From Acridotheres tristis (lineage: Eukaryota > Chordata > Aves > Passeriformes > Sturnidae), in NCBI GenBank assembly GCA_037013685.1, contig CM072888.1, forward strand, positions 2,585,034 to 2,649,033: DNA of 64,000 nt, read 5' to 3'. Under the pieces are notes generated by a model. The model searched no databases. It was not told where the DNA came from and worked only from the letters and a program-made list of their open reading frames with translations. Position 1 is the stretch's first letter. Each line of letters opens with the position of its first letter. Of the stretch, positions 23,194 through 35,668 are shown piece by piece. A program made the position numbers and the translations under genes.

Positions 23194-26100
23194 GACAAAA
23201 AAGATCAGTAGCTCTTTAGATGCACCTTGAAGAAAGCACTTTTGAGTGGCAAATAAGATCAGATTCTAAAGCACATAATGCAGATGTTTGCCAGCATCAT
23301 GAGAAATGGCAGGGAAGAATTTTGCTTTTCCCTGAGGCAGATCTTCCTCGGACATGCTCTGGGAAGGAAATTGAACTCAAAAGCAGTAAAGCTGCCCTGA
23401 AGAGAAGTAGTAACAGGTGCTGGCAATGCCAGACAAAGAGGAAATGCCCTCTTTCAAACAGCTCTTGGGCACAACAGTGTATGATATCAAGCAGAAAGCA
23501 ATTCCCTGGCAGTTGCTGACATAATTGTTCCTCTCAGGATTTCAGCAAACATCTCTTGGCTTCCTTGCAGCTGCTTGCAGAAACAGGAGCACTGCAACAC
23601 TTCAGCAGCTGCATGTCTGCAGGATTGTAGGAAAGCTGGGTATAGCCCTGAGCTTCCACTTTTTGCTCTGTGCAAGGGAGAGGTTTGTGTATAAAGGTCT
23701 TGTTTCTCTCAAGATCTATTTAAAATCACTTCTGTTTTTATTCCTAATAAAGCTTTTGGGGTTTGGACTGTAAAACCGTCTTTGTCTCCTTTTAGGGAAT
23801 TCACTGCAGCAGAGTCTAGGTTGTTCCACTGCAGCATCCTGGCTGACTTTGGACACTCGGTCTCAGTCTGTGAATTTGCTTGTCACAGTGGATGACAGCA
23901 GGAATTTAAAGAAATCCATGCAAGCATGGAGATTTTCACTGTTCCTGTATTCCCTGAATCCCCAGTGGTGTTGGTTTTCAGAAAAGTACCTGAATGACTG
24001 AATGGAAATTGGTGGTTTCTTTTGGAAGTTTAGGACAAGAGTTAAGCAAATAAACAAATGCTGTAGACCAGAACATTTAAACTGGTGCCAAAATAAACCC
24101 AGACAAACGCTGTAGTGATTCAGGCTCTGGAACTGTACATACAAGAGTGTTCACAAATGTTTTCAACAATAACAACAACAGAAAGTAACCACAGGCATGG
24201 AGTGAGTTATCTCAGAGTTAATTCTGTCAAGTGGGAGCAGTACCAACCGTGGCTGTGTTACCTTGGTGAGATTATATGACACAGTCAGAGCAGAGCCCAT
24301 TCTCCAAGTGTGTCAGTCACACAGATAAACCAAAATTCTCTAAAAAACTTCCTGGGCACAGCTTTGCTTCAAAGATCAGAACATCTCTTCTTCCATCATA
24401 ATAGATGCTTTTCCAACCCTCCTGGTAAGGAAACTCCCTCATTTCTCCCCAAAACCTGAATGCCCAGCAGCTGTTTGACATTCTGGATATTTCCACTCGG
24501 CATTTTTTCAAGGAAATACATTTAAATTATGATTGTGAAAGTCTCTCTTTACATTTTCAGTACCAGGCTAGAGATGTATTTCATATCATCCCTTTTCTGC
24601 TTGTTTGGAGCCAAGTGTGGAGGAATAAACCACTTGGGAATGACAATATGAGTGAGCCGTGGGAGACTGCCAGACTTTATTACAAATAGAAAACCCACTC
24701 AGAGTGGGACAAGGTGCAACATAAACCAATCTGAACTATCTCAAAAGGCAGCAAGCCAATTTCTCTCAGATTCAAAACTTGCCTTGGCTTTTTTCCCCCT
24801 CTCCTTTTGATTTTTCTGCACCTCTGCGTTTCTTAGGTCTGGTCATGTCTGAAAGCAAAATAGTGACTTTTGCCAAAAAACCTGTTGTCACAGGATTTCC
24901 AGTACATTTTGGCAGGTGCAAAAGAGAGATCTCTGCATGTTTACCCAGTTACAGTGAAAACTCCAAGCCCTCAGAGATTCCTCCAGTGCAAGTTAGAATA
25001 TGAGCCTAAAGCAATTTCCTTCTTTTTATATAAGTCAGGGTCACCTTTGAGTTAAACGGAATCCAAAAGGATTTTTAGCATGGGTTTATTTCTTCTAATT
25101 TCTATTTCCTTAGTTCCCTTTCTGTGATTTAAGAATCCCAAAGGGAGCCACAGTTTACCACAGCAGGAGGGTGCAGGCAAATATAAGAACCTATGTTAAT
25201 AATAAGATTATCTGATCTTGCTTTTTTTCGGAGGTGCCAGAAAAAAATAAGTCTCATACATCTTCTCCAAGAACTGAGGATCATTAATCATAGCAAAGCT
25301 TATTTTTCACTCCTTTTGAATGTATGTGCTATTTCCCTAAGAACAGCAAAATACACTCAGTTTTCTGTGCTGTGGTGCTGCTATAGGCTGGGTTAGCACC
25401 TGCATACAGAAATACTCCTGAAAAAATACCACACTGAGTGAAAAAAAAATAAAGCAACTTGCAGAACGCATCATTTTATGGGAAACCCACAAGCCATGGA
25501 TCCCACTCGAATTTAAATCAGTTATAAAACATTCTTTTAAAGGGGATTCTCCTGGCCATGGTTTACTTGTTTTGGTTTTTAAAAAATTTATCTCCAATGG
25601 CAGAGAAATCCTTCAGAAATGTCCTATGAAGTTATAGCAGGTGATTGTCTTCCTGAACAAAAATGTATATATGTTTTTTCAAATTTCAGTATGTCTCTGC
25701 TACTTCAAAATGTTTTAATAATCTTTTGAAATACTCACAAAAGCAATCAATTTGTTAAGATGATCATCTACTGAAAAATAAATGACTCAACATTGCTCTC
25801 CTTGTTTTCATTCCTAGGAAGCCAGATTTTAGATATAATTTCTGGATTCAGGTTCCATGCTTTGCTTAACTCAAATCAAAGATGTTAAATACGTTATTAA
25901 GGGAAGGGGTGAAGCACAACAGAATTATGTATTGTCTACTTTGTTATGAAATGAACCTGAAATGCCTTTACTGACCTTTTTGGCTGGCTGTTGCCTATAA
26001 TGGAACACTCTTTCTAACACCACTTCCAGTCTATGTAAAATCATCTGAGAGATGTAAATGAAATTCCTGGGGGGTGCATGACGAAGTGTAAGTGTTCCAC

Positions 26101-29100
26101 TTGTCATCTTTCAGAGCACAGGGGTTATATGAGGAATGCAATTGGGAACAATATTGGGTACTCCCTGTGAATCAGGAGTGTAGTAAAGCCAGTAAATAGG
26201 AAGGGCCATGATGGTTTATTACATTCATTTTGCTCCATGAATAAAGATAGCTTTTTAGTTTCTGCAGATGGCAGCTGCCTAAAAGAACACAGATTGCTGG
26301 GGATAACTTACATGGAACTGTATCACAGGACAATTTCACTACCGTGGGTAGAGCAAGAAAGAGCTTGTATGCACCAGGACTGTGTAAAAGGCAATGGAAA
26401 GTTAAACTGCAGAGCTGAGTGACCTTTCAAAGCAGTCCTGAAAGAGGCTCACACCCTGCAAGTGTCAGAAATCTTGGAGGGTCCATGTCTGACTCCTCTG
26501 TGCTCAATCTTCCAGTCTCCAAATCTGACCAAGAATGCAACCTGAGCTCAAGAGCCTCAGGGTTCTTTGCACCCTGATCACAACTGATTTTATTTCTACC
26601 CTCTGGTAAAAAAATCCATGCTAAGAACTACACTTACATTTGTGAACTAAGAATTTCAGGTCCCTAAGTCTCAGGCCCCAGCAACTTCCCTGAGCCCAAA
26701 TGTGCTCAGGGATATGGCAGAACGACATCCCTTAAAACACAAGTCAAAAAATGGGATCTAGAAAATGATTAGGGAAGCTTTTAACTGCCCTGGAAGATTC
26801 CAGAAGCACTCTGGTAATCAAATGAGGGGGTTCATAAACTAATAAAAATAACTGCTGTGAGTTGAAGCAGACTGTCAGCCCAGTGTGGTCTTTTGAAAAT
26901 TACAGTGAACCTGCAAGTGAGTCCAAACCCACCCTTCCCCTGTGGCATCAGCTGGGTGGAGGCTCTTCTATTCAGACCTGAGCTCTGCCACTGTGCAGCC
27001 AGCAGAGTTTTTGTGAAAAGACAAAAGGAGGGGAAGAAAACAAACTGGGTGTAACTTCTTAGGGATTTGTATTTGTCTGGGTGGTAAAAAGCTGAGGGCA
27101 AAGTGTGGACAGTTGGGAAGCAAACAGAAAGCTCAGCCAAGCTGTTCCTCTGCTTTAAAAAGGAGAAAAGAAGAAAGAAAAGAGGAGTTTATGCTACTGC
27201 TGTGAAGCCAAATTGAAGTGTTCAGATGGTCTACTTGAAGATCTTTAGGGAAGGTCTCTGAAATGGCAGGGACAGTCAGAACTTCTGCCACCACAGATGG
27301 TGGCTTTCACACTGCCACCTTCTCCTACATCAGATGGGATGAATGTGACAGTGCCAGATCCAGAGCATGAGTGCACGGTGGTGAGGAAGGAGAGCTTCCC
27401 TGTCAGCAGCAAAGAACAGTGAGATGAGCTCAGCAGCCACCTACAGAATTCCTGCCTCGGCTGACATCTCCCAGAAAAATGCAAATGCCTCTGTGCCTCC
27501 GACAATCCAGACCGAGCCTCAGGACCTCTCCTCTTTCCTGAAGAGCCATTTGAGAAAGTGTCAAGCTCAGCTGAAATCAGAAGCAAATCTGCCTCAGAAA
27601 CAGAGAAGACTGACCCACACACAAGCATGGAAACTACACATAAAGAAGTGAACAGATTTACAGACCAGTTTAATAAAACAGCTCTGGCTCCCACTGATTT
27701 ATAAGAGAGAGAGACAACTACTTACTCTGACACTTCTTTACTGTACCTACTCCTCCCTACTGTGAAAGGTTCAGAACAGTTGTACTTATGCAAAGGTATT
27801 TTCCTTTATTTCAGTGGCAAGATATGCAGGTATCTTGGAGAGGGAGCAGTGTTAGATATCCACACTTGGCCAGGGCACACCAACTCAGGGTACCAAAAAG
27901 CAAAGGCTATTTCTTCAGCAGAGATATCACACGTTGGTTTGGCTCACGTTTGAACAATTGATTTGGAATTCTCCTTCCCTCAAGAGTCAGGTTCCTCTCC
28001 TGCCCTGGGACCTCAAGGATTATTCCCCATCACACAGCAGTCCCAGCCAGAATGGAGCACCTAGACAGATTTCTACAGCAATGTGATCACTCTGTAGTCA
28101 TTTCCTGATTCTGGTGTACCAAAAAGAAACTGTCCCAGGTTTTTTATAGAGTAATTTGAGCACAAGACATATTGTCAGGTCTGAAAGGCAAAATAAGGGG
28201 CAAGACTCATGGGTAAAATGGAAGCCAGTGGCTAATTTCCATTTTAGCAGAAGGGCTTGCTGCTATGTCAGATGCAAAAAGTGTAATTATTTTAATCTTT
28301 GAAAAGAAACACTTAGTATTTAATTAACAGAGTGCCTGCTCACCACACAGTAAATCCACAGGCAGTCAGGTCCTTGCAGTGGCAGAAATGGGGGGTGTTT
28401 TGAGAGACAGAGCCAGACCTTAGTGACAGGAATGTTTCTGGAATGTGCTCAGTGGCAAGCTGGATAAGAAAAAGGCAAACCACACTTTTCACAAGTCTTT
28501 ACGTTTTTTTACTTTGTTGTATCAAATTGGATTTGCTTGGATTTGGAGCAATTGGGCCACATCACTGGGGGATTTACCAAGAGATTAAATACTATGTGTG
28601 AATCAAAAGCACAGGAAAGGGATTTTGGCTGAAATACCAAATTCATGAGGTAGAAGTAGTTCGCCACAATCTCAGCATTCGAATAAGAAAATTTGACAAG
28701 CTCCATGTTCGCCCTGCTCTGACCAGAGAGTAAGTTCAAGCTTAAAAAAGTCAGATCCATATATCCCAATTTGTTTTACCAACTATTTATTCATGAGCAT
28801 GGTATAGTCCAAGGCACAACTATGTCACAAGATTATCAAAAGGCAGCGTTTGCTTGGATTATCTATTCCAAAAAATATTGTTTTGTTCCTCAGACTAAAA
28901 GTTCTGTAACTTTTTGAAATATTTTGAAACCCAAAAAATATGAATACAATATTTTAAGAGTATCTTTCTGCTTTCAATCATCCCTGCTATGTACTTGTTC
29001 TTAAATATACCATCAAACAAAAATAATCTGATTACGCCTACCTATGGCCCACGAATGTCTGGCAGTCAGACATTTATTTTAACTAAAATTTTTGGAGTTT

Positions 29101-29200
29101 GTAATTGTGAGAAAGGCACTGCTAGAAGCAATGAACAAACTTCTGGCTTTATTATAAAAAATATTTATGAAACCTTTCTCAAAGGATTTTCTCTGCTCTT

Positions 29201-29243
29201 CTCAGTATACCCTTGCTATATATACCCTTGCTCAGTATACCCT
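29201..29243. repeat. Short tandem repeat, 30-bp period
   Basis: CTCAGTATACCCT occurs at 29201-29213 and 29231-29243, with an internal ATATACCCTTGCT copy half a period away, giving three related TATACCC units. Confidence 0.75.
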
Positions 29244-30017
29244 ATATTTTTAAATAAGATGGTTTTTTGCTAAGATGTTCTTCATATCACGGAACTTGGA
29301 TGAAATCATGCTCCTAACAGCCCCAGCTATTTCCCAGTTCATGACTCAAGCTGAATTATTATTATTCAAAGGCAGACATTTAAAACCTAATTCAGCTTGG
29401 TCATTTCTGTAGAAGGGACATTTCACTAGGAAGTTTTTACTTTCTTTTCTGAGCCAGCATTTAATTAAAAGCATCTCTACACTACTGATATTAGCCAGTT
29501 TTTTTTCTTACCACTGGCTAGCAGCAGCATCTTAGATACCTCAGAATGCACTGTGAGGCAGCAGGAAGAAAAACTCCCATATGTGTGTTGAATGGTGGCA
29601 GGGAGAGAAAAACAAAGCAGTACAAGACAAACAGTGCAGGAAAAAAAGATTCTAAGGGAGATTATAAAGTTTTGTGAGACCTTGTAAGGGTAGTGACATT
29701 AAAAGAGAAAGATTTTAATGTAAGACTTTCTTTAACTTCAGATGACAGGCTATGTCATATCAGGAGACATTTCCAGTGCCAGAAAATGGTCTCAAATGCT
29801 CTCCCATCTGAGTGCAGTATAGCCTTGGATAGGTGGTCCTGTGGGGTAAATTGTACAGAGAAAAACACCCTGGGAATGAGTCAGTTCTGGGAGTTTCTGC
29901 ACCAGAAATGTAGCTAAAAACACTGTGGAGAAATCTAACATATCTGTATGTCTGCTAAAACCAGCTAGTATTTGTCCCTTTTTATTTGTAATGAAAATGC
30001 ACATCAGAGTAACTCAT

Positions 30018-30232
30018 CATAGAATGTTACAGTGTTGGAAGGGACCAAGAAGCCCATCCAGTCCCAGCCCCTGCCATGGGCAGGGACACTTTCCAGCCTC
30101 CCAGGTTGCTCCAAGCCCTGTCCAGCCTGGCCTGGAGCTGTTCCAGGGCTGGGGCTGCCACAGCTTCCCTGGGCAGTCTGTGCCAGGGCCTCCCTGCCCT
30201 CCCAGGGAAGAGATGGCTGTCGAGGCTGCAAG
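30018..30232 (-). mobile_element. CR1 LINE 3' fragment
   Basis: Plus-strand ATCATAGAATGTTACAGTGT, TTGGAAGGGACCAAGAAGCC, CCAGTCCCAGCCCCTGCCAT, GGGCAGGGACACTTTCCAGC and CAGCCTGGCCTGGAGCTGTT, then CCTCCCTGCCCTCCCAGGGA, are the reverse complement of a CR1 3' region. It is the best-preserved CR1 copy in the window, high in GC, and probably the youngest. It explains the long open frames on both strands of this interval. Confidence 0.93.
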
Positions 30233-33200
30233 GAACCTGTGGCAGACAGAAGGAAACCTCAGCTAAGGCCACTGGGGAAGTTGGTCTGCACACACCAGAA
30301 TGAAGGAAACTGGCAAACCACTGGCAGGAAGTGAATGGTTGTGGCTGCCCACATGTGGCTGCACTGCTGTGGAGTTTTGGGTTCCCTTCCCCAGCCTTTC
30401 CAGGCCTTTGCTGCTCTGTGCCAGGTCTGTGACTGCTGGGGAGAGCTGGTACATCCCTGTGCTCCTGGTCCCAGTGGCAGAGTGAGGTGAATTCACCCAC
30501 TTGTCCTTTATGGGGAATCTTAACAGCATTGACAGCACTGCTCCCATTTTAGGGATGCAGCACGTGAAGCACACATTGGGCTGGGTGACATAGAGAGCTG
30601 TCAGAGAATCTCAGTCCTCATGCTCCTCCTTTTTTTTAACATCAGCACCGCTGAAATGTGTGATGTGCTATATGAAGCTGTTATACTCAGTCTTTTTGAC
30701 AGCAGGAATGGCACAGAGAATCAGACATTTTCTATTATGGGCTATCTAGCTCCTTTCTGTAAACTACTGGAAGCACTCATGTTCTTTAGTGACTTCATCT
30801 TGTTCAGATAATAAATTATAGAAAATTGATTTCAAATTTACAATCTCATTACTAAACTCTAAACCACCAAATACCAAAGAACATTTGTTTTTTAGTCAGT
30901 TAATTCCAAGCATATATTCATGGCTTATGGTTATCTGCTAATTAATTAGGCCTGGGTCCTACACCACCCACTGATTACAGCCTGATGTACAACAGTAAAT
31001 CATTAAAAATCTTTAACTGAAGTCCTGTCAATCATTCTACAATAGCTCTTCACCAACTTGTAATTTATGTGCTGTGTTTCTGCATAAATAATTTGCATCT
31101 TGTGTTCCTAGGTACGAAACTCATAAAAAGTAGATTTTATTTCTGCACCAGTCCACTGTAAGGACTCAAGCTTACAGACTCTGGTCTTCCAGCAAAAAGA
31201 ATTGGACACAACCATTCTAACTTCTACTGTGTCTGAGGTGTTTTAGGAATTGCCAGACATGGAGCAGGACACATATTGCCTTCTCCCAGAGTATATGTAC
31301 AACCAATTGAAATTAAATGTAAATAAAAATATGGTGATAGCTGTGAGATAAAACCAGTTCCAAAGTTCTACTTACTACTTTTCAAAAAAATTGAGGATAT
31401 TTTGTAGCAATTACAATGAGTGATGTTTCTCATTGTTGGATGAGCAGCATTTTTGTGGCTGCATTAAATCATATTTTATACACATAGGTCCAGCTTCCCA
31501 AAGCTCCAGATGGCACCATACAGCCTCTGTGTCCTACCATTATTTCCCATTCCAGACTCTATGTCATTGGCCCATTTTATCAGCCATGGCTCAGTGCTTG
31601 CTCCCAAACCATGCTTGGCCTGGTGGCTGTCCCTGCCCACTTTGCATCCTGCACTTCCACAATTACCCTGCCTGAGTAGTTGAGCTGGAAGCTCTTTCTT
31701 GTCATTGTGTTTGTTTATTGGAACCAGGTTTCATTAGCATCTCTGCAAGACAGAAGACTGCATCAACAGATTTAAAAGCTGCCAAAACCTATAAAATCCA
31801 ATCAAGAAAACAATCCCTAAGGGAGAAAATGATTGAGTGCCTATAAAGGTACCAAGTTCTTCTACACAGATGGATTTTTTTAAAATAGAACTCTGCTCTA
31901 TAAAGCCACTTACAGTGCAATTCTGGCACCATTGGGTGAGGCCTCATTATTTGGGAGATAACAGGACTGTTTACAAGGAGAGGGAGAGCTCGGGGCCACT
32001 GAGTGTGTTAGAAGAGCATTTCATTTGAGAACTGTCAGGTCAAATTGCTTCCACTTCTTATGTTATCCAACTGTGAAAAATATTAGTATGCATGCTAGGT
32101 AGAACAACAGACCAAATAAGCGTAACAAAAGAAAAAGTTCTCCTTCAAGCCTAGGGGGTTTTTGCAGTATTTGTGATTAGTAGTTCCAACAGACAAGGCA
32201 CCTCCTAGGAGAACCTTTCTCATTAGAAGCCAGAGTTAAAGTAAAGCTTGAGTGAGTGAAGAAGGTATGTAGCTGTGGCCAGTCACACTGTGCAAACACA
32301 GTGTGTTTGCAGGGTTGAGACAAATGAGGGGGAAAACAGGGAATATTCTTGATAGTATTGTAAATATTTATGTTGCAGCAAAGCGTCCTTGGCAGCTTAG
32401 GCAGAGGTTTATAAAACATGAAGATAGAAAAGTCCAACCTTCTACCAGATGGGGTTTGGCAGAACATGACCAAATAATTTACAGATTATATAGAGATTAC
32501 CTGACTCATCCTTGGAGCACAGTAAGCTGTGGACTGAATAGAGAGAGCCTTTCAGATGCTGCAGGTTATTTGGAAGGAAGGAAAGGTTCACTTAGGGGGG
32601 AACAACACTGGTTAGGTACTCTGCTCTTCTGTACAGAGTGTCGTCCAGGCTCTGTTCTATTCCACTACAACCCCTGCAGGTCCCCAGGAAGGCAGCATGC
32701 AGACACAGGTACAAATTCTAGCTGGCACCATATCTAATGTATGCCCATTCTGAGTGTCCAGCTTATGACAGGGTAGCCTTAGCAAGGGCTCAGTGCTGCC
32801 AAGGAGCTAAAGAATACAGAGGGACACATCTTCCACTCTTCTCCACATGCAAGGAAATGCTGCCACTGCTTGTAAGTCAAAAATCTGCCATGGAATGACC
32901 ACTTCTGTGAAAAAAAGCTATTTCTGAATGTTTACCTGTTGCCTTTGCTCATTTGAACTCCTGTTTAAACTTACTCAGGTAAAATAATGGGAGTTCTGTA
33001 ATGACCTCTCCTCTCGCTCTCTGGAAATTGCTGATCAGCTTTTGTGAGCTCAAAGGGTCTCAGCTCAAAGTGTCCCCTGGGGAAGCCTGACTCCTGATCT
33101 CCCCAGGAAATTAGCAGGGCATGGAGCAGTTATGGCTGCATTCACTGTGCCAGCACAGCACAACAAAAATACACACAAAGGATTTTAATAATGGTAATTG

Positions 33201-35224
33201 CAGTAAATCCACACCCTGGGGAGCAGCTATGTGCTTTTTTGGATAAGCAAACCCCAGTGGGAAATTGTCTGGCTGTAAAAGTACAGGTCATTGCAAGCAG
33301 GGGAGAGGAGGAACAGAGTGAGCTGTGGCAGTGGCTGCAATTTCCATTAGGATCAGTGTCTGGCTTCCCAGGCTGACTCCATCCGTGGTCACATTGAGAA
33401 GGCCACAGAAAAGCCAACATTTTGCTCCTGTGTTACCACCTCTAGCCAGGCCAGCTAGGTATGGAGAGCTCAATTAACTGACCTGAGGCAGCAGCTTGGA
33501 TCAAGGGTAAGGAAAAGCTGATAATGGTTTCTGAACACTGAGCATATGTAGAAAAAATACCCCCAAATTTTCTCAAATTGTTTGCTAGTACAGATTCATT
33601 GTACTTGTCATCATTAGATTTTTGTGACAACTCCTTACATTCTCCTTTTTTTGCTTGAAGTCACCAAGATATTCAGAATATATCAGCTTACTTAATCTTG
33701 TTTTTGGTTCCTCATAAGAACGATAAATATTTCAGAAAGTCCTGATTGCTCATTATTGTTATCCCCTTTAAGCCTTTTCAATCCTTACTTCTTCCTTTGG
33801 CATAAGTGTGGGAAGCTGCCAAAAGGATGAATTTTGACAGCTCTAGCTCTTTTTTGTTTGTATTGACAAAAACTATCAGTGCAGAAGAGAAAACTTTCTT
33901 GTTTTGTAAATGATAATGACTATCTAGGAATGCAGATGAGCATGTGGGTACTGTGCTGCTGGAACAGAGAGAACAGGATGTTCTGTCACTCAGAACTGAG
34001 CAGGAACTGCCTACCTGGGAAGAGAAGCGAGCACATAAACAAGTGACAGTTTCTGGGTGATTACAGAGGTGGTACAATAAGGTTTTATACTTCCCAAACT
34101 AAGCTCCCATTGCTGCATGACACAGCCCCTCTCTGAAAAGCCATTTGATTTGGTGTTTCACCTCTCCAGCAATTCAGGGAGCCATGCACTTATGCCTGTT
34201 ACCCTCACAAATGAACCGGTGTATTTGAAAAGTTCCTTCTTCAAATCTTTTCATGATCATAACACAGCAAACCACACAGATTTTGGAACTCTGATGACAC
34301 ACATTTCATGCTATCATTTCCATAAAGGAAAACCCCACATTGCTCTAAAGCCTGAAGTCAGATGAGCCAACAGCAGTACGTGTGCAATACCAAAGTCGTG
34401 TTCCAGGGAATCAGGATGTTGTGAGAGTTCTGCCAAACACAAGGAAACAAAACACAAGCGCCACAGAACAAAAGCAGTAAAAATAATTTAAGCCAGTGTA
34501 ATCTAAGGACAAAAATCACTAATAACAGCCAAATAATGCTGCTAGATCTCAAGCATACCATCTCTCATTTGAACGTGGAGGTTGCCCTTCAGAAATGGGC
34601 AAGGGGAGGGGAACTGCTCTTGAGGATTGATGTGCCAGTTCTATGGGCCATGAGGCTCTCATGTCTATGTGAGATTCCACTCATTTTTAATTCCCACTGC
34701 ACAGAAGAAATAAGCTCTCCTTTAAAAAGCCTCCACATCATATCAGACTTAATTCTATCATGCTCTGTTTTACATTTAAAAGCTCTGGAAGGCCACCCAG
34801 AATTTTTGTCAGGGTACATACAGAGGTCTGCATTTTCTTTTTCTCCTACACTGATGCAAATAAACAGCAGTGCTATTTAATACAGGACTAAATAAAAAGT
34901 GGAAAAAACAGAACTTCCAAACAAAAATGAATGGCATACTTTGTTAGGGAAAAGAGCCCCAGATCTCAGAATGGATAAGGAGGGACTGTGTCCAAGGGAC
35001 AGAGAGGAATAAAATGTCAGCATGAATTTGTGAGGGAGAAATTATGCCAATTCAATTCAATTTACTTGCAGAGTACTGAGACCTGGGATCACAAAGAGAA
35101 CACAAGTTATGTTTGAATTTATCATAGTATCACAGTGTTCATGAGATACATTAAAAAATCTTTCAAGTTAACACTGATTAAACCTGCAGTAGAGCATTAT
35201 GACCGGCTTGCATAATGTCTTTCA
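30233..35224. other. Intergenic
   Basis: Non-coding DNA. It includes an interval rich in homeodomain-like TAATTA motifs (30890-31110) and overlapping hairpins at 32284-32310. No gene or named repeat is otherwise supported. Confidence 0.6.
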
Positions 35225-35668
35225 CTAAAAACTTGGAACAATTGGATAAAATTCAAAGGAAATCAGCAGAAATTGTAACAAATCTGGAAGACATGTCCCA
35301 AAGGAAATAATAAATACTGGATTAGGATTATGCAAATGTTAATGCATTCCTGGCCACCTAATAGAAGTAAGTGCTGTGAAATGGAAGAGAGTGATTCTCT
35401 TTCTTCATGTATATGTTGGATAAGAGAAGGAAAAAAAGGATTGAATTGGATCAAGGAAGATTTATTAAAATCTTCGTATTATAAAAAGCCCTGCAACAGC
35501 AAGATTGGTTCAGGAGGTTTTGGAACATCACCACTGGAAAATTAAGAAAAAGCCTGACAGCTGTGTCAGGAATGACAAATACATTTGGTACACTGTTGGT
35601 GGGGAAAGGGAATGGACTAAATTATCACTTGAAGTTGCTTCCAGCCTTGTGATTCTCTGATTTCATGG
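35225..35668 (+). mobile_element. Ancient CR1-type LINE, 3' part
   Basis: Ordered matches to an old amniote CR1 3' region are visible along ~440 bp: GAACAATTGGATAAAATTCA with AAAGGAAATCAGCAGAAAT, GGAAGACATGTCCCAAAGGA, GGAGGTTTTGGAACATCACC, GCCTGACAGCTGTGTCAGGA and finally GGACTAAATTATCACTTGAA with TTCCAGCCTTGTGATTCTCT. The alignment has large gaps and no frame is preserved. It is a long, well-decayed copy of a lineage older than the short CR1 insertions in this window. Confidence 0.75.

Larger units (their letters stand above)
20461..30017. other. Intergenic
   Basis: AT-rich non-coding DNA. It includes an old repeat fragment (21955-22066), a poly-A run (23177-23193) and a short tandem array (29201-29243). 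The open frames seen here start at non-ATG codons or lack any recognisable domain. Confidence 0.65.

Noticed and set aside
27245..27694. 149-codon minus-strand frame with a hydrophobic N-terminus
   Set aside because: The first codon is GTG, so it is not a natural eukaryotic start, and no homologous domain is visible.
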